64,000 nucleotides of DNA, taken from positions 62,001 to 126,000 of the forward strand of contig NZ_NASD01000006.1 in the NCBI RefSeq assembly GCF_002142155.1. Direction: 5' to 3'. The translations under genes and the position numbers were made by a program. The notes beneath the pieces were generated by a model. It was given only the letters and a program-made list of their open reading frames with translations, was not told where the DNA came from and searched no databases. Position 1 is the stretch's first letter. Each line of letters begins with the position of its first letter. Source of the stretch: Gilliamella apis. GTDB lineage: Bacteria; Pseudomonadota; Gammaproteobacteria; Enterobacterales; Orbaceae. This document shows, one piece after another, positions 47,608 through 58,926 of this stretch.

Positions 47608-50019
47608 TTATAATTTATTTATATTTTTGCTAGATTTTACGCTAGCTTTTCTTCTTTTAGCTTTTCCTATTACAGGTTCAATACCAAATGGATTGTTTTG
47701 TAAGGCGATAGTTAATACTTCATCAATCCATTTTACTGGTTTAATTTCGATTTCAGATTTCACATTATCTGGAATATCTTCAAGATCTTTGACATTATCA
47801 ATAGGAATCAATGCTGTTTTTATACCACCTCTATGCGCAGCTAATAATTTTTCTTTTAATCCACCAATTGGTAATACTTCACCTCGTAAGGTTATTTCAC
47901 CGGTCATTGCAACATCAGAACGAACAGGATTACCTGTTAAGGTCGAAACCAACGAGGTACACATAGCAATACCAGCACTTGGACCATCTTTAGGTGTAGC
48001 TCCATCAGGAACATGCACATGTATATCACGTTTTTCATAAAAATCGTTATTGATACCAAGTTTTTCTGCTCGTGAACGAACAACAGTCAGTGCTGTCTGA
48101 ATTGATTCTTGCATCACATCACCAAGAGAGCCGGTGTAAGTTAATTTCCCCTTCCCAACTACACTTACCGATTCAATTGTCAATAAATCTCCGCCAACTT
48201 CAGTCCAGGCTAAACCAGTAACTTGACCGATTCGATTTTCACTTTCTGATTTGCCATAATCAAAACGTTGTACACCTAAAAAGTCTTTTAGATTGTCTTG
48301 GCTAATATTCACTTTATGTAATTTACTATTTAAAGCCAATTGTTTCACTACTTTACGGCAAATTTTAGCTATTTCTCTTTCTAAACTACGCACACCAGCT
48401 TCACGAGTATAATAGCGAATAATACCAATGATAGCAGAGTCATCAATATCTATTTCTTTGGCTTTTAAGCCACTGTTAGCGATCTGTTTAGATATTAAAT
48501 GTTGTTTAGCTATATTTAATTTTTCATCTTCAGTATAACCAGACAGTCTAATGACTTCCATCCTATCAAGTAACGGGGCAGGGATATTCATTGAATTAGC
48601 CGTTGCCACAAACATTACGTCAGATAAATCATAGTCTACTTCTAAATAATGATCATTAAATGCATTATTTTGTTCTGGATCTAGTACTTCAAGCAATGCA
48701 GACGCTGGATCACCTCGCATATCAGAAGCCATTTTGTCGATTTCATCTAATAAAAATAGTGGATTTTTAACTCCAACTTTAACCATACGTTGGATTAATT
48801 TACCTGGCATGGATCCAATATAAGTTCTTCTATGGCCACGAATTTCCGCTTCATCACGAACACCACCTAAAGCCATACGCACATATTGTCGACCAGTTGC
48901 TTTTGCAATAGATTGGCCTAGAGATGTTTTACCAACCCCTGGAGGTCCAACTAAGCATAAAATTGGACCTTTTACCTTATTAACTCGCCCCTGTACAGCT
49001 AAATATTCCAATATTCTGTCTTTTACACGCTCAAGCCCATAATGATCTTTATCTAAAACCTTTTGCGCAGCTTGGATATCTTTTTTTACTTTACTACGTT
49101 TATGCCAAGGCAACTGTAGCATCCAATCGATATAACCTCGAACAACAGTTGCTTCAGCTGACATAGCAGGCATCATTTTAAGTTTATTAAGTTCGGATAG
49201 CGTTTTTTCCTTGGCCTCTTGAGGCATTTTTGCCTTAGAAATTTTTAAGTTTAACTCTTCAAATTCATCAGGTTTATTATCTATATCACCTAGTTCTTTA
49301 TGGATTGCTTTAATTTGCTCATTCAGATAATACTCTTTTTGAGCCTTTTCCATCTGTTGTTTAACTCGCTGACGAATATTCTTTTCTACTTGCAACAAGT
49401 CTATTTCAGCTTCCATTAATGAAATAAGTAATTCAAAACGTTTTTCTAAATCAGCTGTAACCAAAATATCTTGTTTTTGCTCAACTTTTATAAATAAGGT
49501 TGCGGCGATGGAATCCGCAAGTTGTGATGGTTCTTTTATAAGATGAATAGAATCAACAACTTCTTGTGTTACTTTTTTATTAAGTTTGGCATAATCATCA
49601 AAGTTTGACAATAGTACTCTTGTCATTGCTTGATTGATTTTATCTGTTTTTTTCGACTCTTTTAATGGTTTGATATCTGCTATTAAAAAGTCATCCTCTT
49701 TTCGTTCAACTATATCACCTATCTTAGCTCGAGTAACCCCTTCAACCAGTACTTTCACAGTTCCATCTGGTAATTGAAGTAATTGTAAGACATTAGCTAC
49801 TGTCCCCACTTCATATAAATCTTCAACATTTGGTTCATCTTGAGAAGGATGCTTTTGCGTAACAAGAAAAACTTGCTTATCCATTTCCATCGCACTTTCT
49901 AAGCAACGAATTGATTTATTTCGACCGACAAAGAGAGGAATCACCATATGAGGAAATACAACAACATCACGTAATGGTAAAATAGGCATAATCATTTGTT
50001 TAGTTTGTTTTGTCTTCAT
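47608..50019 (-). CDS. lon: ATP-dependent protease Lon
   Basis: Cytoplasmic protease for misfolded and short-lived regulatory proteins. The 803 residues (E. coli 784) contain the N-terminal substrate domain (MPILPLRDVVVFPHMVIPLF), the AAA+ module with Walker A CLVGPPGVGKTSLGQSIA and Walker B NPLFLLDEIDKM, and the protease domain with the catalytic Ser in TPKDGPSAGIAMCTSLVS and Lys in GGLKEKLLAAHRGG. The C-terminus has a basic extension (KRRKASVKSSK) longer than usual. The ATG at 50019 is chosen, preceded by GAGAG. A heat-shock type promoter lies 34 bases upstream. Confidence 0.98.
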   Translation of the reverse strand: MKTKQTKQMIMPILPLRDVVVFPHMVIPLFVGRNKSIRCLESAMEMDKQVFLVTQKHPSQDEPNVEDLYEVGTVANVLQLLQLPDGTVKVLVEGVTRAKIGDIVERKEDDFLIADIKPLKESKKTDKINQAMTRVLLSNFDDYAKLNKKVTQEVVDSIHLIKEPSQLADSIAATLFIKVEQKQDILVTADLEKRFELLISLMEAEIDLLQVEKNIRQRVKQQMEKAQKEYYLNEQIKAIHKELGDIDNKPDEFEELNLKISKAKMPQEAKEKTLSELNKLKMMPAMSAEATVVRGYIDWMLQLPWHKRSKVKKDIQAAQKVLDKDHYGLERVKDRILEYLAVQGRVNKVKGPILCLVGPPGVGKTSLGQSIAKATGRQYVRMALGGVRDEAEIRGHRRTYIGSMPGKLIQRMVKVGVKNPLFLLDEIDKMASDMRGDPASALLEVLDPEQNNAFNDHYLEVDYDLSDVMFVATANSMNIPAPLLDRMEVIRLSGYTEDEKLNIAKQHLISKQIANSGLKAKEIDIDDSAIIGIIRYYTREAGVRSLEREIAKICRKVVKQLALNSKLHKVNISQDNLKDFLGVQRFDYGKSESENRIGQVTGLAWTEVGGDLLTIESVSVVGKGKLTYTGSLGDVMQESIQTALTVVRSRAEKLGINNDFYEKRDIHVHVPDGATPKDGPSAGIAMCTSLVSTLTGNPVRSDVAMTGEITLRGEVLPIGGLKEKLLAAHRGGIKTALIPIDNVKDLEDIPDNVKSEIEIKPVKWIDEVLTIALQNNPFGIEPVIGKAKRRKASVKSSKNINKL

Positions 50020-50052
50020 TTTATTCTCTCGGTAGTACAAACTTATCTGTCT

Positions 50053-50081
50053 TATATTGGGGCCATTTTAAGATATTCAAG
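50053..50081 (-). promoter_or_regulatory. Sigma-32-like heat-shock promoter of lon
   Basis: On the minus strand CTTGAAT (50081-50075) and CCCCAATATA (50062-50053) are separated by about 12-13 bases, matching the sigma-32 pattern CTTGAA-N13-CCCCAT-T. It is placed to start lon transcription about 30 bases before the ATG, as in E. coli. Confidence 0.75.
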
Positions 50082-50101
50082 CTTATCCTTTGATGTTTTA
50101 A

Positions 50102-50135
50102 ATACGGTAAGTGCTCTTTCAAAGCACATCCGTAT
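50102..50135. terminator. Stem-loop between clpX and lon
   Basis: ATACGG/CCGTAT outer arms and GTGCT/AGCAC inner arms form a hairpin with a small internal bulge, 62-95 bases after the clpX stop. No T run follows, so it may be a processing or stability element rather than a full terminator. Confidence 0.4.
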
Positions 50136-50196
50136 CTTAGCGAACTGAACATTAACTGCGATTTGTCTGCTTAAAAAAGACATATTGGTTTATCTA

Positions 50197-51462
50197 TTAA
50201 GCTGACAATTCTGTATTTCCACTATAAATTAATTTAGGTGATTGCAACTGTTCAACAGTTTCTTTATCAACAAGGACTTTTTTTACATTATCCATTGATG
50301 GTAAGTCATACATTGTATCTAACAATATATTTTCCACGATTGAGCGTAATCCTCTAGCACCTGTTTTGCGTTTCATCGCTTTTATGGCAATTGCCTCTAA
50401 AGCCTCTTGTGTGAATTCTAGTTCTACACCGTCTAATTCTAATAATGCATTAAATTGTTTAGTTAAGGCATTTTTAGGTTCAGTCAATATATTGACTAAA
50501 GCATCTTTATCTAGTTCCGATAAAGTTCCAATGACAGGTAATCTACCAATAAATTCAGGAATTAAACCAAATTTGACTAAATCTTCTGCTTCAATTTGCG
50601 CTAGTAATTCAGACTCTGTTGCTTTATTTTTGCTACTTTTTACATCTGCACCAAAACCAATACCAGTATTGGTAGAAACTCGATTTTCAATAACTTTATC
50701 TAAGCCACTAAAAGCACCGCCACAAATAAAGAGAATCTTTGAAGTATCAACTTGTAAAAACTCTTGTTGTGGATGCTTACGCCCACCTTTGGGAGGAACC
50801 GATGCTACTGTTCCTTCAATTATTTTTAACAATGCTTGCTGTACCCCTTCACCAGATACATCTCGCGTGATAGATGGATTATCTGATTTTCTTGAGATTT
50901 TATCTATTTCATCAACATAGATAATTCCTCGTTGAGCTTTTTCTACATCATAATCACAACTTTGTAATAATTTTTGAATAATATTTTCAACATCTTCACC
51001 AACATAACCTGCTTCGGTTAAAGTTGTTGCATCCGCCATAGCAAAAGGAACATCTAAAAAGCGCGCTAATGTTTCAGCTAATAATGTTTTACCACTACCA
51101 GTTGGACCTATTAATAAAATATTACTTTTACCTAACTCTACATCACTACGTGTAGAATAACTACGCAAGCGTTTATAATGATTATAAACAGCCACAGATA
51201 ATACTTTTTTTGCTCGTTCTTGACCAATGACATATTCATCAAGATGGTCGCGTATTTCATGAGGAGTTGGCAATGGTTTACTTATAAATTCTTCATGAGA
51301 AAGAAAATTTTTGGTCTCTTCTTTTAAAATATCATTACACAAACCAATACATTCATTACAAATATAAATAGATGATGGCCCAGCAATTAGTTTACGGACT
51401 TCATGCTCACTTTTACCACAAAAAGTACAATAGAGTAATTTTTCTGAGTTTTCTTTATCCAC
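50197..51462 (-). CDS. clpX: ATP-dependent unfoldase ClpX
   Basis: AAA+ unfoldase feeding substrates to ClpP. The 421 residues (E. coli 424) start with the zinc-binding domain: [11 protein letters not shown] and [10 protein letters not shown]. Walker A is [17 protein letters not shown]; Walker B is [13 protein letters not shown]; the pore loop GYVGEDVE is at ~150. The ClpP-binding IGF loop is seen in [10 protein letters not shown]. Sensor-2 region [10 protein letters not shown] follows. It is 20 bases downstream of clpP on the same strand. Confidence 0.98.
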   Translation of the reverse strand: MDKENSEKLLYCTFCGKSEHEVRKLIAGPSSIYICNECIGLCNDILKEETKNFLSHEEFISKPLPTPHEIRDHLDEYVIGQERAKKVLSVAVYNHYKRLRSYSTRSDVELGKSNILLIGPTGSGKTLLAETLARFLDVPFAMADATTLTEAGYVGEDVENIIQKLLQSCDYDVEKAQRGIIYVDEIDKISRKSDNPSITRDVSGEGVQQALLKIIEGTVASVPPKGGRKHPQQEFLQVDTSKILFICGGAFSGLDKVIENRVSTNTGIGFGADVKSSKNKATESELLAQIEAEDLVKFGLIPEFIGRLPVIGTLSELDKDALVNILTEPKNALTKQFNALLELDGVELEFTQEALEAIAIKAMKRKTGARGLRSIVENILLDTMYDLPSMDNVKKVLVDKETVEQLQSPKLIYSGNTELSA

Positions 51463-51482
51463 TTTTTTCCACCTATTTAGTT

Positions 51483-52085
51483 TTAAGATCGTTTACTGTA
51501 TATGGCGTCAACCAATCCATATTCAACTGCTTTCTCAGCTGACATGAAATTATCACGATCTGTATCCTTCTCAATTACCCTAATATCTTGTCCGGTATGT
51601 TTTGCCAAAATATTATTTAATCGACTTTTTACCTGTAATATTTCTTGAGCATGAATTTGAATATCAGATGCTTGGCCTTGAAAACCACCCAAAGGTTGAT
51701 GAATCATAACACGTGCATTCGGTAGACAGTAACGTTTACCTTTAGTTCCTGCGGTCAAAAGTAGAGATCCCATTGAGCATGCTTGTCCTAAACAGATAGT
51801 ACTTACATCTGGTTTTATAAACTGCATTGTGTCATATATAGCCATACCAGCAGTTACAACTCCACCAGGAGAATTAATATATAAGTAAATATCTTTTTCA
51901 GGATTTTCTGCTTCAAGAAAAAGCATTTGAGCTATTATTAGATTCGCCATATTATCTTCAACTTGTCCAGTCAAAAATATAATTCTTTCTTTTAATAGTC
52001 GTGAGTAAATGTCATAAGCTCTTTCTCCTCGAGAGCTTTGCTCAACAACCATTGGAATCACACTCATGCATGGTTCTAAAGGCAT
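51483..52085 (-). CDS. clpP: ATP-dependent Clp protease proteolytic subunit ClpP
   Basis: Tetradecameric serine peptidase. The catalytic serine is in [11 protein letters not shown], the histidine in [11 protein letters not shown], and the aspartate in [11 protein letters not shown]. The N-terminus [20 protein letters not shown] has a short propeptide before the conserved [10 protein letters not shown] prefer the ATG at 52085 (AGGAG six bases upstream) to the ATG two codons earlier, giving 200 residues. Operon order tig-clpP-clpX-lon as in enterics. Confidence 0.98.
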   Translation of the reverse strand: MPLEPCMSVIPMVVEQSSRGERAYDIYSRLLKERIIFLTGQVEDNMANLIIAQMLFLEAENPEKDIYLYINSPGGVVTAGMAIYDTMQFIKPDVSTICLGQACSMGSLLLTAGTKGKRYCLPNARVMIHQPLGGFQGQASDIQIHAQEILQVKSRLNNILAKHTGQDIRVIEKDTDRDNFMSAEKAVEYGLVDAIYSKRS

Positions 52086-52109
52086 TTTCATCTCCTAATT
52101 AAACAAAAT

Positions 52110-52138
52110 AGCCCAAACAGTTAATCCTTATTTGGGCT
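52110..52138 (-). terminator. Stem-loop between tig and clpP
   Basis: AGCCCAAA (52110-52117) pairs with TTTGGGCT (52131-52138) across a 13-base loop; on the minus strand ATTTTGTTT follows. It is 38 bases after the tig stop and could be a partial terminator separating tig from clpPX. Confidence 0.6.
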
Positions 52139-52175
52139 TTATAGAAATTTTTAATTAAATAAAATAACAAATTGC

Positions 52176-53477
52176 TTATGCAACTTGCTGATTCATTAAT
52201 TCAGAAAACGAATAGGTTTTCTCTGTTACTTTAGCACTAGCTAATAATAAATCAACTACTTGATCTTCTAGCGCAACAGAACGGATATTATCCATTGCTT
52301 TCTTATCTTTGTGGTAATAATCTACTACTTCTTTTGGATCTTCATAAGCTGTTGCAATTTCATCGATTAATGATTGAACTTTAGTATCATCAGCTTGTAA
52401 TTTATTACTTTCAATAATTTCACTAAATAGCAACCCAACTAATACTCGACGTTTTGCTTCTGCTTCAAATAACTCTTTAGGAAGATCCATTGCTTGTTTA
52501 GCATTACCACCAAAACGAGTTACCGCTTGTTGACGTAACACATCTACTTCTCTATCAATTAAAGCCGCTGGCACTTCAATATCGTTATTTTTAACTAAAC
52601 CATCAATAGCTTGTGATTTAATTTTATTACGAATTGTAGCATTAAGTTCTCGTAACATATTTTTGCGCACTTCTGCACGTAAACTATCAACAGTTCCATC
52701 AGCAATACCAAATCTTTTAACCACATCTTCAGTAAGTTCTGGAAGTTCAAGTTCTTCAACTTTCTTAAGTGTAGCAGCAAATACCGCAGGTTTACCTTTT
52801 AAATTTTCAGCATGATAGTCATCTGGGAAAGTAACATTGATATCAAATTGATCACCGGCTTTATGACCAATAATTGCATCTTCAAAACCAGGAATCATAC
52901 GACCTTGTCCTAAAACAAGTGCAAAATCATCAGCTTTACCACCTTCAAATTCATCACCGTCAACTTTACCTAAAAAGTCGAGAGTAACACGGTTTTGTTC
53001 TTTAGCTTCTTGTTCAACAACTTTCCAAGCTCCCTGTTGTTTACGCAAAGTTTCAATCATTGTGTCAACATCTGCATCAACAATTTCGGCAATCGGTTTT
53101 TCAACTTCGATCTTATCTAAATCTTTAATTTTGATTTCAGGATAAACTTCAAACTCAACAGTAAATGTATAATCTTCACCATCTTTATATTCTTTTGGAG
53201 TATATACCGGTGCACCAGCTGGGTTTAATTTTTCTTGAATAATAGCATCGACAAAATTACGTTGCATTAAATCGCTTAAAGCATCCTGTAAAATAGAAGC
53301 ACCATAGCGTTGTTCAACAATTTTTAAAGGAACCTTTCCTTTACGAAAGCCATCGATACGAACTTTTTTAGCAGTATTTAAAAGTTCTTTATTAACCGCT
53401 TTAGTGATATCTTCTGATTTAATGGTAATTGATAAACGACGACCTAAACCTTGTGTTGTTTCTACCGAAACTTGCAT
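52176..53477 (-). CDS. tig: Trigger factor
   Basis: Ribosome-associated chaperone and prolyl isomerase. The 433 residues (E. coli 432) show the ribosome-binding signature [17 protein letters not shown] (~43-59; FRK motif), the FKBP-type PPIase domain (~150-245; [38 protein letters not shown]), and the long helical C-terminal cradle. It precedes clpP, clpX and lon on the same strand, and is itself 108 bases after lpxD, a junction not found in E. coli. Confidence 0.98.
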   Translation of the reverse strand: MQVSVETTQGLGRRLSITIKSEDITKAVNKELLNTAKKVRIDGFRKGKVPLKIVEQRYGASILQDALSDLMQRNFVDAIIQEKLNPAGAPVYTPKEYKDGEDYTFTVEFEVYPEIKIKDLDKIEVEKPIAEIVDADVDTMIETLRKQQGAWKVVEQEAKEQNRVTLDFLGKVDGDEFEGGKADDFALVLGQGRMIPGFEDAIIGHKAGDQFDINVTFPDDYHAENLKGKPAVFAATLKKVEELELPELTEDVVKRFGIADGTVDSLRAEVRKNMLRELNATIRNKIKSQAIDGLVKNNDIEVPAALIDREVDVLRQQAVTRFGGNAKQAMDLPKELFEAEAKRRVLVGLLFSEIIESNKLQADDTKVQSLIDEIATAYEDPKEVVDYYHKDKKAMDNIRSVALEDQVVDLLLASAKVTEKTYSFSELMNQQVA

Positions 53478-53565
53478 CTTTATACCTCGAAATTATTAAA
53501 TATATTTGCTCATAATTATATTATAAACAATAATTGAGCTAATTAATTTTACAAAATAGGAAAGC

Positions 53566-53594
53566 ATTATACCGACCGTAATCGACTACGTCGA
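53566..53594 (-). promoter_or_regulatory. Probable sigma-70 promoter of tig
   Basis: TATAAT (53571-53566 on the minus strand) with TCGACG seventeen bases upstream (53594-53589), four of six matches to the -35 consensus. It overlaps the last codons of lpxD and lies about 90 bases before the tig start. Confidence 0.5.
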
Positions 53595-54614
53595 GATATT
53601 TAACTGCTTCTTCTCAAGTGCTTTCAAACGTTTATTCATTTCATCAATATGTAATACTAATGAAGCTGTTTTACGCCATACTTTATTTTGTTGTAAAGGG
53701 ATTCCCGATGAATATACACCAGGTTCGGTAATTGGGCGCATTACCATTCCCATTCCTGTCACTGTAACTTGATCGCAAATTTCCATATGCCCATTAATAA
53801 CGCTAGCACCACCAATCAAACAATGACGACCAATAGTTAAACTTCCAGCCATGATTACACCACCGGCAACAGCAGTATGATCACCAATAATATCGTTATG
53901 AGCTATTTGGCATTGATTATCAATAATAACACCATTGCCGATAACAGTATCATCTAGAGCACCACGATCTATGGTTGTTGATGCACCAATTTCAACATTA
54001 TTACCTATTACTACTCGACCTAGTTGAGGAATTTTTATCCATTTACCTTTATCATTAGCATAACCAAATCCATCTGCACCTATTACAGTTCCTGATTGGA
54101 TTAAGCAATTTTCACCAATAACACAGTTATGATATATAGATATATTAGCCCATAGTTTAGTGCCTGCTCCAATAACTGTATCCTTACCAATAAAACAACC
54201 GGCACCGATAATACAATTATCACCAAGAACTACACCACTTTCAATAACAGCATTAGCTCCAACAGCAACATTGTTACCTAATTGCACTGTAGGATCGATA
54301 ACTGCTGAATCAGCAATTTCTTTAGCGGGTAAAGGAGTTGTATCCAAAATTTGGGCTAATTTTGCATAACATAGGTAGGGATTTTTTACTATTAAAGCTG
54401 CCCCATTCCAATACTTAAGACTTTCTTCAGTCATGACAACAGCAGATGCATTACAGCTAGATAAATTATTTTGGAATTTCTTATCAGACAAAAAAGTTAT
54501 TTGGCCTTCAGTGGCGCTTTTCATTGATGCCACACCAGTGATGATTAATTCACCATCACCGTGTAACGTAGCACCCAACTGTTCAGCTAATTGCTCTAAA
54601 CGAAAAGCAAACAT
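53586..54614 (-). CDS. lpxD: UDP-3-O-acylglucosamine N-acyltransferase LpxD
   Basis: Third enzyme of lipid A synthesis, adding a second acyl chain from acyl-ACP. The 342 residues (E. coli 341) have an N-terminal uridine-binding domain ([20 protein letters not shown]) and the left-handed parallel beta-helix of hexapeptide repeats (~100-300: [20 protein letters not shown] and onward). The catalytic histidine is in [19 protein letters not shown]. The ATG overlaps the skp stop (TAATG). fabZ, lpxA and lpxB, which follow lpxD in E. coli, are absent here. Confidence 0.97.
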   Translation of the reverse strand: MFAFRLEQLAEQLGATLHGDGELIITGVASMKSATEGQITFLSDKKFQNNLSSCNASAVVMTEESLKYWNGAALIVKNPYLCYAKLAQILDTTPLPAKEIADSAVIDPTVQLGNNVAVGANAVIESGVVLGDNCIIGAGCFIGKDTVIGAGTKLWANISIYHNCVIGENCLIQSGTVIGADGFGYANDKGKWIKIPQLGRVVIGNNVEIGASTTIDRGALDDTVIGNGVIIDNQCQIAHNDIIGDHTAVAGGVIMAGSLTIGRHCLIGGASVINGHMEICDQVTVTGMGMVMRPITEPGVYSSGIPLQQNKVWRKTASLVLHIDEMNKRLKALEKKQLNIST

Positions 54615-55111
54615 TAATTTTTAACCTTTTCCAAAACTTTATTTGTAATATCAACAGCATCTGAAGCCGATAAAGTTGCTTCAGCTTTTAATATTAAATC
54701 ATATTTTTCTTCTTCAACAATTTTTTTAACTACTTCTTGAATTTTAGTTAATAATTTACTTGCTTCTTCAGTTTCTCGTTTACGATAATCATTTGAAAAC
54801 GCTTTTGCTTTATTTTCAAAATCAGAAATAGTTTTATTCAATTTTGTTTTTTCAGAAGAAGATAAAGTTAAACCATCTTTCTTTAAACGTGCTGCCGCAT
54901 CATTAGCTTTCTTCTCTTCTTGCTGTAGTGTTTTCGCTCTAGCTTCGAATTCTTTATCTAAAGCCTTTCCAACTGTTTCTCGTTGTGGCATTTGTTGTAA
55001 TACAGACATAACATCAATAACACCAATTTTAATTTCGGCATTCGCTGCGCCAGTAAAAAGTAATGCAACACTAAGACCAAGAACAGATATAATTTTTTTC
55101 ACTTTATTCAC
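54614..55111 (-). CDS. skp: Periplasmic chaperone Skp (OmpH)
   Basis: Trimeric holdase for nascent outer-membrane proteins. The 165-residue precursor has a signal peptide ending GAANA (~residue 25), then [19 protein letters not shown], and long charged helices forming the tentacles ([20 protein letters not shown]). It lies 30 bases after bamA and is coupled to lpxD, the standard order. Confidence 0.96.
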   Translation of the reverse strand: MNKVKKIISVLGLSVALLFTGAANAEIKIGVIDVMSVLQQMPQRETVGKALDKEFEARAKTLQQEEKKANDAAARLKKDGLTLSSSEKTKLNKTISDFENKAKAFSNDYRKRETEEASKLLTKIQEVVKKIVEEEKYDLILKAEATLSASDAVDITNKVLEKVKN

Positions 55112-55141
55112 CTATATATTTTAGTTATTCACAACTTGGTA

Positions 55142-57565
55142 TTACCATGTTGAACCTATATTAAATTGAAATTGTTGCGCCGAATCGCCATTATATTTCT
55201 TAAGTGGTTGTGCATAAGAAAATACCAATGGACCTAATGGAGACATCCATTGAACAGCAAGACCAGCTGACATTCTAATATCTGATGGGGAACTATAATC
55301 AGGAACATTTTTTCCCTTTAGATCCCATTCCGTATCCCAAACAGTACCGGCATCAAAAAATACTGATGTTCGAATACTATCGGCATATTTTTCACTGGCA
55401 AATGGTGTTGGAACAACCAATTCTGTGCTAGCAAATGCTAGAGCATTACCCCCGATCGCATCTTTAGATTTTTCACATCTGGATGTATCATTTAGTGTCC
55501 TACAACCATATTTATCAAAATATACTGCTTTAGGGCCAACAGTATTTGATTTAAAACCACGTAAAACAGTTGAACCACCAGCATAGAAGTTTTCATAAAA
55601 TGGTAACTCTTTACCACCAAATCCACCGCCATAGCCTAATCGACCTCGTGCTAGGAACACCCAATTATGATCTCCGTCAATTGGATAGTAATAAGATGCA
55701 TCAGTAACCATCTTATAGTATCGATTATCAAAGACAGGTGCTGTCGCTTTTATATTTGCTGTTAATTTTAGACCATCAGTAGGAAAGTACCCCCGGTCTA
55801 ACGAGTTATATGTCCAATAAGCATTTAATAATAGATCGTTGGTATCATATGAAAAAGATTTACCTTTATTTTCCATATTTTCACCCATGGATTCAAAATA
55901 GCGCCACATATTATATTGCGCATTCATATCAGTTAATCGATGGTTAGCAAATTCTGTGCCAAAGCGGAGAAAATTATTTTCACTTATTGGGAAACCTAAA
56001 TTAGCTGTAGCGCCCCAAGTTTTACTTGAATATTCTGATTCATCATCATCGCTATCAGTTTTATAAGTATTGTAATAAACACTACCGCCTAAACTGACAC
56101 CATCAACCGTAAAATATGGGTCTACTATCGATATTGATGCTGTCTTATCATTGCTAGTAGTATTAATATCAAAAGAAACACTGTTACCTGTGCCTAACCA
56201 GTTATCTTGTGAAATACCTGCATTAAAACTGACACCACTATCAGAACCAACACCAATACCAAATTTAATACTACCTGTATTTCGCTCGGAAACTTTATAA
56301 ATAATATCAACTTGATCATCTACTCCCGGAACACGTTCAGTATTTGCTTCTACCGAATCAAAAAATCCAAGTCGATTTAAACGATCTTTACCTAGTTCAA
56401 CCAAACCATTACTTAACCATGAGCCTTCCATCTGACGAAGTTCACGACGAACGACACTTTCACTAGTAATTGTATTTCCGACAACCTTAATATTACGGAC
56501 ATAGAAACGTTGTCCAACATCAACTAATACTATTAATTTAACGGTATGTGATGCATCATCCATTTCTGGTTGAATAGCAACTTGTGGGTAAGCATAACCA
56601 AAATTAGCTAACAAACGTTTAACATTATCTTCAATATCAGTAATTTTTTTACCATTATAAAGTTCCCCAACAGTCAGTTTTTCTTTGGCTATTTTAGTTA
56701 TTGCCTCTTTATGACCAGCAAAGTTACCTTTAAAATCCAATTCTGATAATTTATATTGTTCACCTTCATGGATGTTAATAGTTACATAAATACCTTTTTT
56801 ATCTGGCGTTAAACTAACTTGTGTAGATTCAATATTGAAACGTGCATAACCTCGATTTAGATAAAAGCTTTGCAATTCATCTAAGTCAGATGCTAATTTT
56901 TGTTTTTGATATTTACGATCACCTAACATATTCCACCAAGGAACCTCATCACGTAACGTAAAACGAGAAATCAGTTCTTCTGATGAAAATGCTTTTGCAC
57001 CAACAATATTGATTTGATCAATTAACGCCGATTTACCTTCAGCAATAACTAATTTTAGATCAACACGATTGCGAGATAATGGCGTAACTACAGCTTTAAT
57101 TTGAGCATTATATTTACCAACACTGTAATAAAAATCCTCTAAACCTTTTTCAATACCTGAAAGCATAGTGCGATCTAATGCATCACCTTCTCGAATACCA
57201 GTACTATCTAAATTCTTCTTCAACATATCATCTTTGACAGATTTATTGCCAGAGAAAGTAATGCTAGCAATAGTAGGACGTTCTTGCACATGTACAATCA
57301 ATCTGTCACCATCTCTTGATACGGTTATATCATCAAAATTACCACTTGAGTAAAGAGATTTAATAATACGGCCTAAGTCAGCTTCATTGACATAGTCACC
57401 AACTTGGATTGGCATTTCAAGCATAGCTGCGCCAACAGTTACACGCTGTAGCCCCTCAAACTTGATATCTTTAACTACAAAATCATCAACACAAAATGCA
57501 TTGGAACTATATACTGCTGTAGTACTAAACAGCAAAGATGCTATAAGTAAGTTTTTTATTTTCAT
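55142..57565 (-). CDS. bamA: Outer membrane protein assembly factor BamA
   Basis: Core of the BAM complex that folds beta-barrels into the outer membrane. The 807 residues (E. coli 810) have a signal peptide (~1-24), five POTRA domains ([20 protein letters not shown] begins the first), and a C-terminal 16-strand barrel. The loop-6 RGF motif is in [20 protein letters not shown] (20 residues), and the protein ends with the barrel signature FNIGSTW. It follows rseP by 25 bases. Confidence 0.98.
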   Translation of the reverse strand: MKIKNLLIASLLFSTTAVYSSNAFCVDDFVVKDIKFEGLQRVTVGAAMLEMPIQVGDYVNEADLGRIIKSLYSSGNFDDITVSRDGDRLIVHVQERPTIASITFSGNKSVKDDMLKKNLDSTGIREGDALDRTMLSGIEKGLEDFYYSVGKYNAQIKAVVTPLSRNRVDLKLVIAEGKSALIDQINIVGAKAFSSEELISRFTLRDEVPWWNMLGDRKYQKQKLASDLDELQSFYLNRGYARFNIESTQVSLTPDKKGIYVTINIHEGEQYKLSELDFKGNFAGHKEAITKIAKEKLTVGELYNGKKITDIEDNVKRLLANFGYAYPQVAIQPEMDDASHTVKLIVLVDVGQRFYVRNIKVVGNTITSESVVRRELRQMEGSWLSNGLVELGKDRLNRLGFFDSVEANTERVPGVDDQVDIIYKVSERNTGSIKFGIGVGSDSGVSFNAGISQDNWLGTGNSVSFDINTTSNDKTASISIVDPYFTVDGVSLGGSVYYNTYKTDSDDDESEYSSKTWGATANLGFPISENNFLRFGTEFANHRLTDMNAQYNMWRYFESMGENMENKGKSFSYDTNDLLLNAYWTYNSLDRGYFPTDGLKLTANIKATAPVFDNRYYKMVTDASYYYPIDGDHNWVFLARGRLGYGGGFGGKELPFYENFYAGGSTVLRGFKSNTVGPKAVYFDKYGCRTLNDTSRCEKSKDAIGGNALAFASTELVVPTPFASEKYADSIRTSVFFDAGTVWDTEWDLKGKNVPDYSSPSDIRMSAGLAVQWMSPLGPLVFSYAQPLKKYNGDSAQQFQFNIGSTW

Positions 57566-57590
57566 CGTATATATTTATAACCTCATCCCA

Positions 57591-58919
57591 TTACAATCGT
57601 AAAATATCATTAAATAGTGCAATTCCCATTATTACCATTAATAAAACAAATCCGATACGAAAAAAACGCTCTTGTGCTTTATTTGATAAGGCATTTCCTT
57701 TTATTCCTTCAAATAATAAAAAAAGAAGCTGCCCGCCATCTAACATTGGTAATGGAACAAGATTGATTACACCTAAGCTTATACTAATAAAAGCCAGAAA
57801 ATATAAGTAAGGAGTAAAACCATAACTTGCTGTTTGCCCTGCGCTTTTTGCTATTGTTATCGGTCCTGATAAGTGTTTAAGACCAATAACACCTGTTACT
57901 AATTGATAAAGAGATCGAACTGTTAACTTTGTTGTTAATATAGTTTGTTCCATCGCCTTGTCAAATCCATTTAAAAAACTATACTGCTTAATTACCGAAT
58001 CAGATGTCGGATAAAATCCCGCAACCCCCTCTCCATTTTGATTTATTTTGGGTGTCAGCGTCAGATTGATATCTTTACCATTACGATCCACTTTCAATAC
58101 CATGATTTCGGCTTTTTTTATTGTATTCGCAAAATCACTCCAATTTGTATATAAGTGATCATTATAACTGATAATTTTATCACCAACTTGCAAACCAGCT
58201 TTTTCAGCAGCCGAATCTGTCACAATTTTACTCACAATTGGATAAATTTCCAACTGTTTAGGTATAAAACCAAAAGCTGTTATAGCAGAATCTTTCTCAA
58301 TATCAAAATACCAATCGTTAATATTAACATTTTTAATGATTTCTTTTTGGTTACTATCACCATTAGAACTATCAATATATGTAATATTAACGTTTTGATT
58401 GCCTAACGCAGTAATTAATGCAATATTTACATCATTCCAACTATAAATTTTTGTATTATCTATCATTTTTAACTCTGAATTAGCTGGAATGTTCAATGTT
58501 GCAGCCGGAGTTAAAGGTATAACATTTTTTACTTTAACGGGGTACTCAATGACTCCCATCAAAAAAATAATCCAATAAATAAGCACTGCTAAAACAAAAT
58601 TGGCAAATGGACCAGCAAAAATAATTGCTGCTCTTTGCCATAGTTTCTTTTTGTCATAGGCAAATTTTTCAAAATTGGGAGCTAATTCGCTAGCTCGACT
58701 ATCAAGCATTCTAACATAGCCACCTAGTGGAATCATAGCAATAACTAACTCTGTTCCACTTGAAAACTTATGCGCCCATATTTTTTTTCCAAACCCAATC
58801 GAAAAACATTCAACATGGACCTTGCATAACCTAGCCACATAGAAATGTCCAAACTCATGTACAGTGACTAATATACTGATAGTAATAAGAAATAATAACA
58901 GTGACCAGAGCAAAATCAA
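57591..58919 (-). CDS. rseP: Site-2 intramembrane zinc protease RseP
   Basis: Cleaves the anti-sigma factor RseA in the sigma-E response. The zinc motif HEFGH in TVHEFGHFYVARL is near the N-terminus; the third metal ligand lies in PLPMLDGGQLLF. Two PDZ domains occupy ~115-300 (the second with KAGLQVGDKIISYND), and GPITIAKSAG is conserved. Aligning with E. coli MLSFLWDL puts the start near a TTG at 58919 (or 58913), just after the cdsA stop; a TTG at 58955 inside cdsA is possible but adds residues absent from homologues. The start is therefore uncertain. Confidence 0.95.
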   Translation of the reverse strand: MILLWSLLLFLITISILVTVHEFGHFYVARLCKVHVECFSIGFGKKIWAHKFSSGTELVIAMIPLGGYVRMLDSRASELAPNFEKFAYDKKKLWQRAAIIFAGPFANFVLAVLIYWIIFLMGVIEYPVKVKNVIPLTPAATLNIPANSELKMIDNTKIYSWNDVNIALITALGNQNVNITYIDSSNGDSNQKEIIKNVNINDWYFDIEKDSAITAFGFIPKQLEIYPIVSKIVTDSAAEKAGLQVGDKIISYNDHLYTNWSDFANTIKKAEIMVLKVDRNGKDINLTLTPKINQNGEGVAGFYPTSDSVIKQYSFLNGFDKAMEQTILTTKLTVRSLYQLVTGVIGLKHLSGPITIAKSAGQTASYGFTPYLYFLAFISISLGVINLVPLPMLDGGQLLFLLFEGIKGNALSNKAQERFFRIGFVLLMVIMGIALFNDILRL

Positions 58920-58926
58920 TAACCTT

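Noticed and set aside
47627-48040. 137-codon plus-strand open frame
   Set aside because: Antisense to the protease domain of lon; no ribosome site or family resemblance.
50366-50920. 184-codon plus-strand open frame
   Set aside because: Lies wholly antisense to clpX, with composition mirroring that gene and no recognisable domain.
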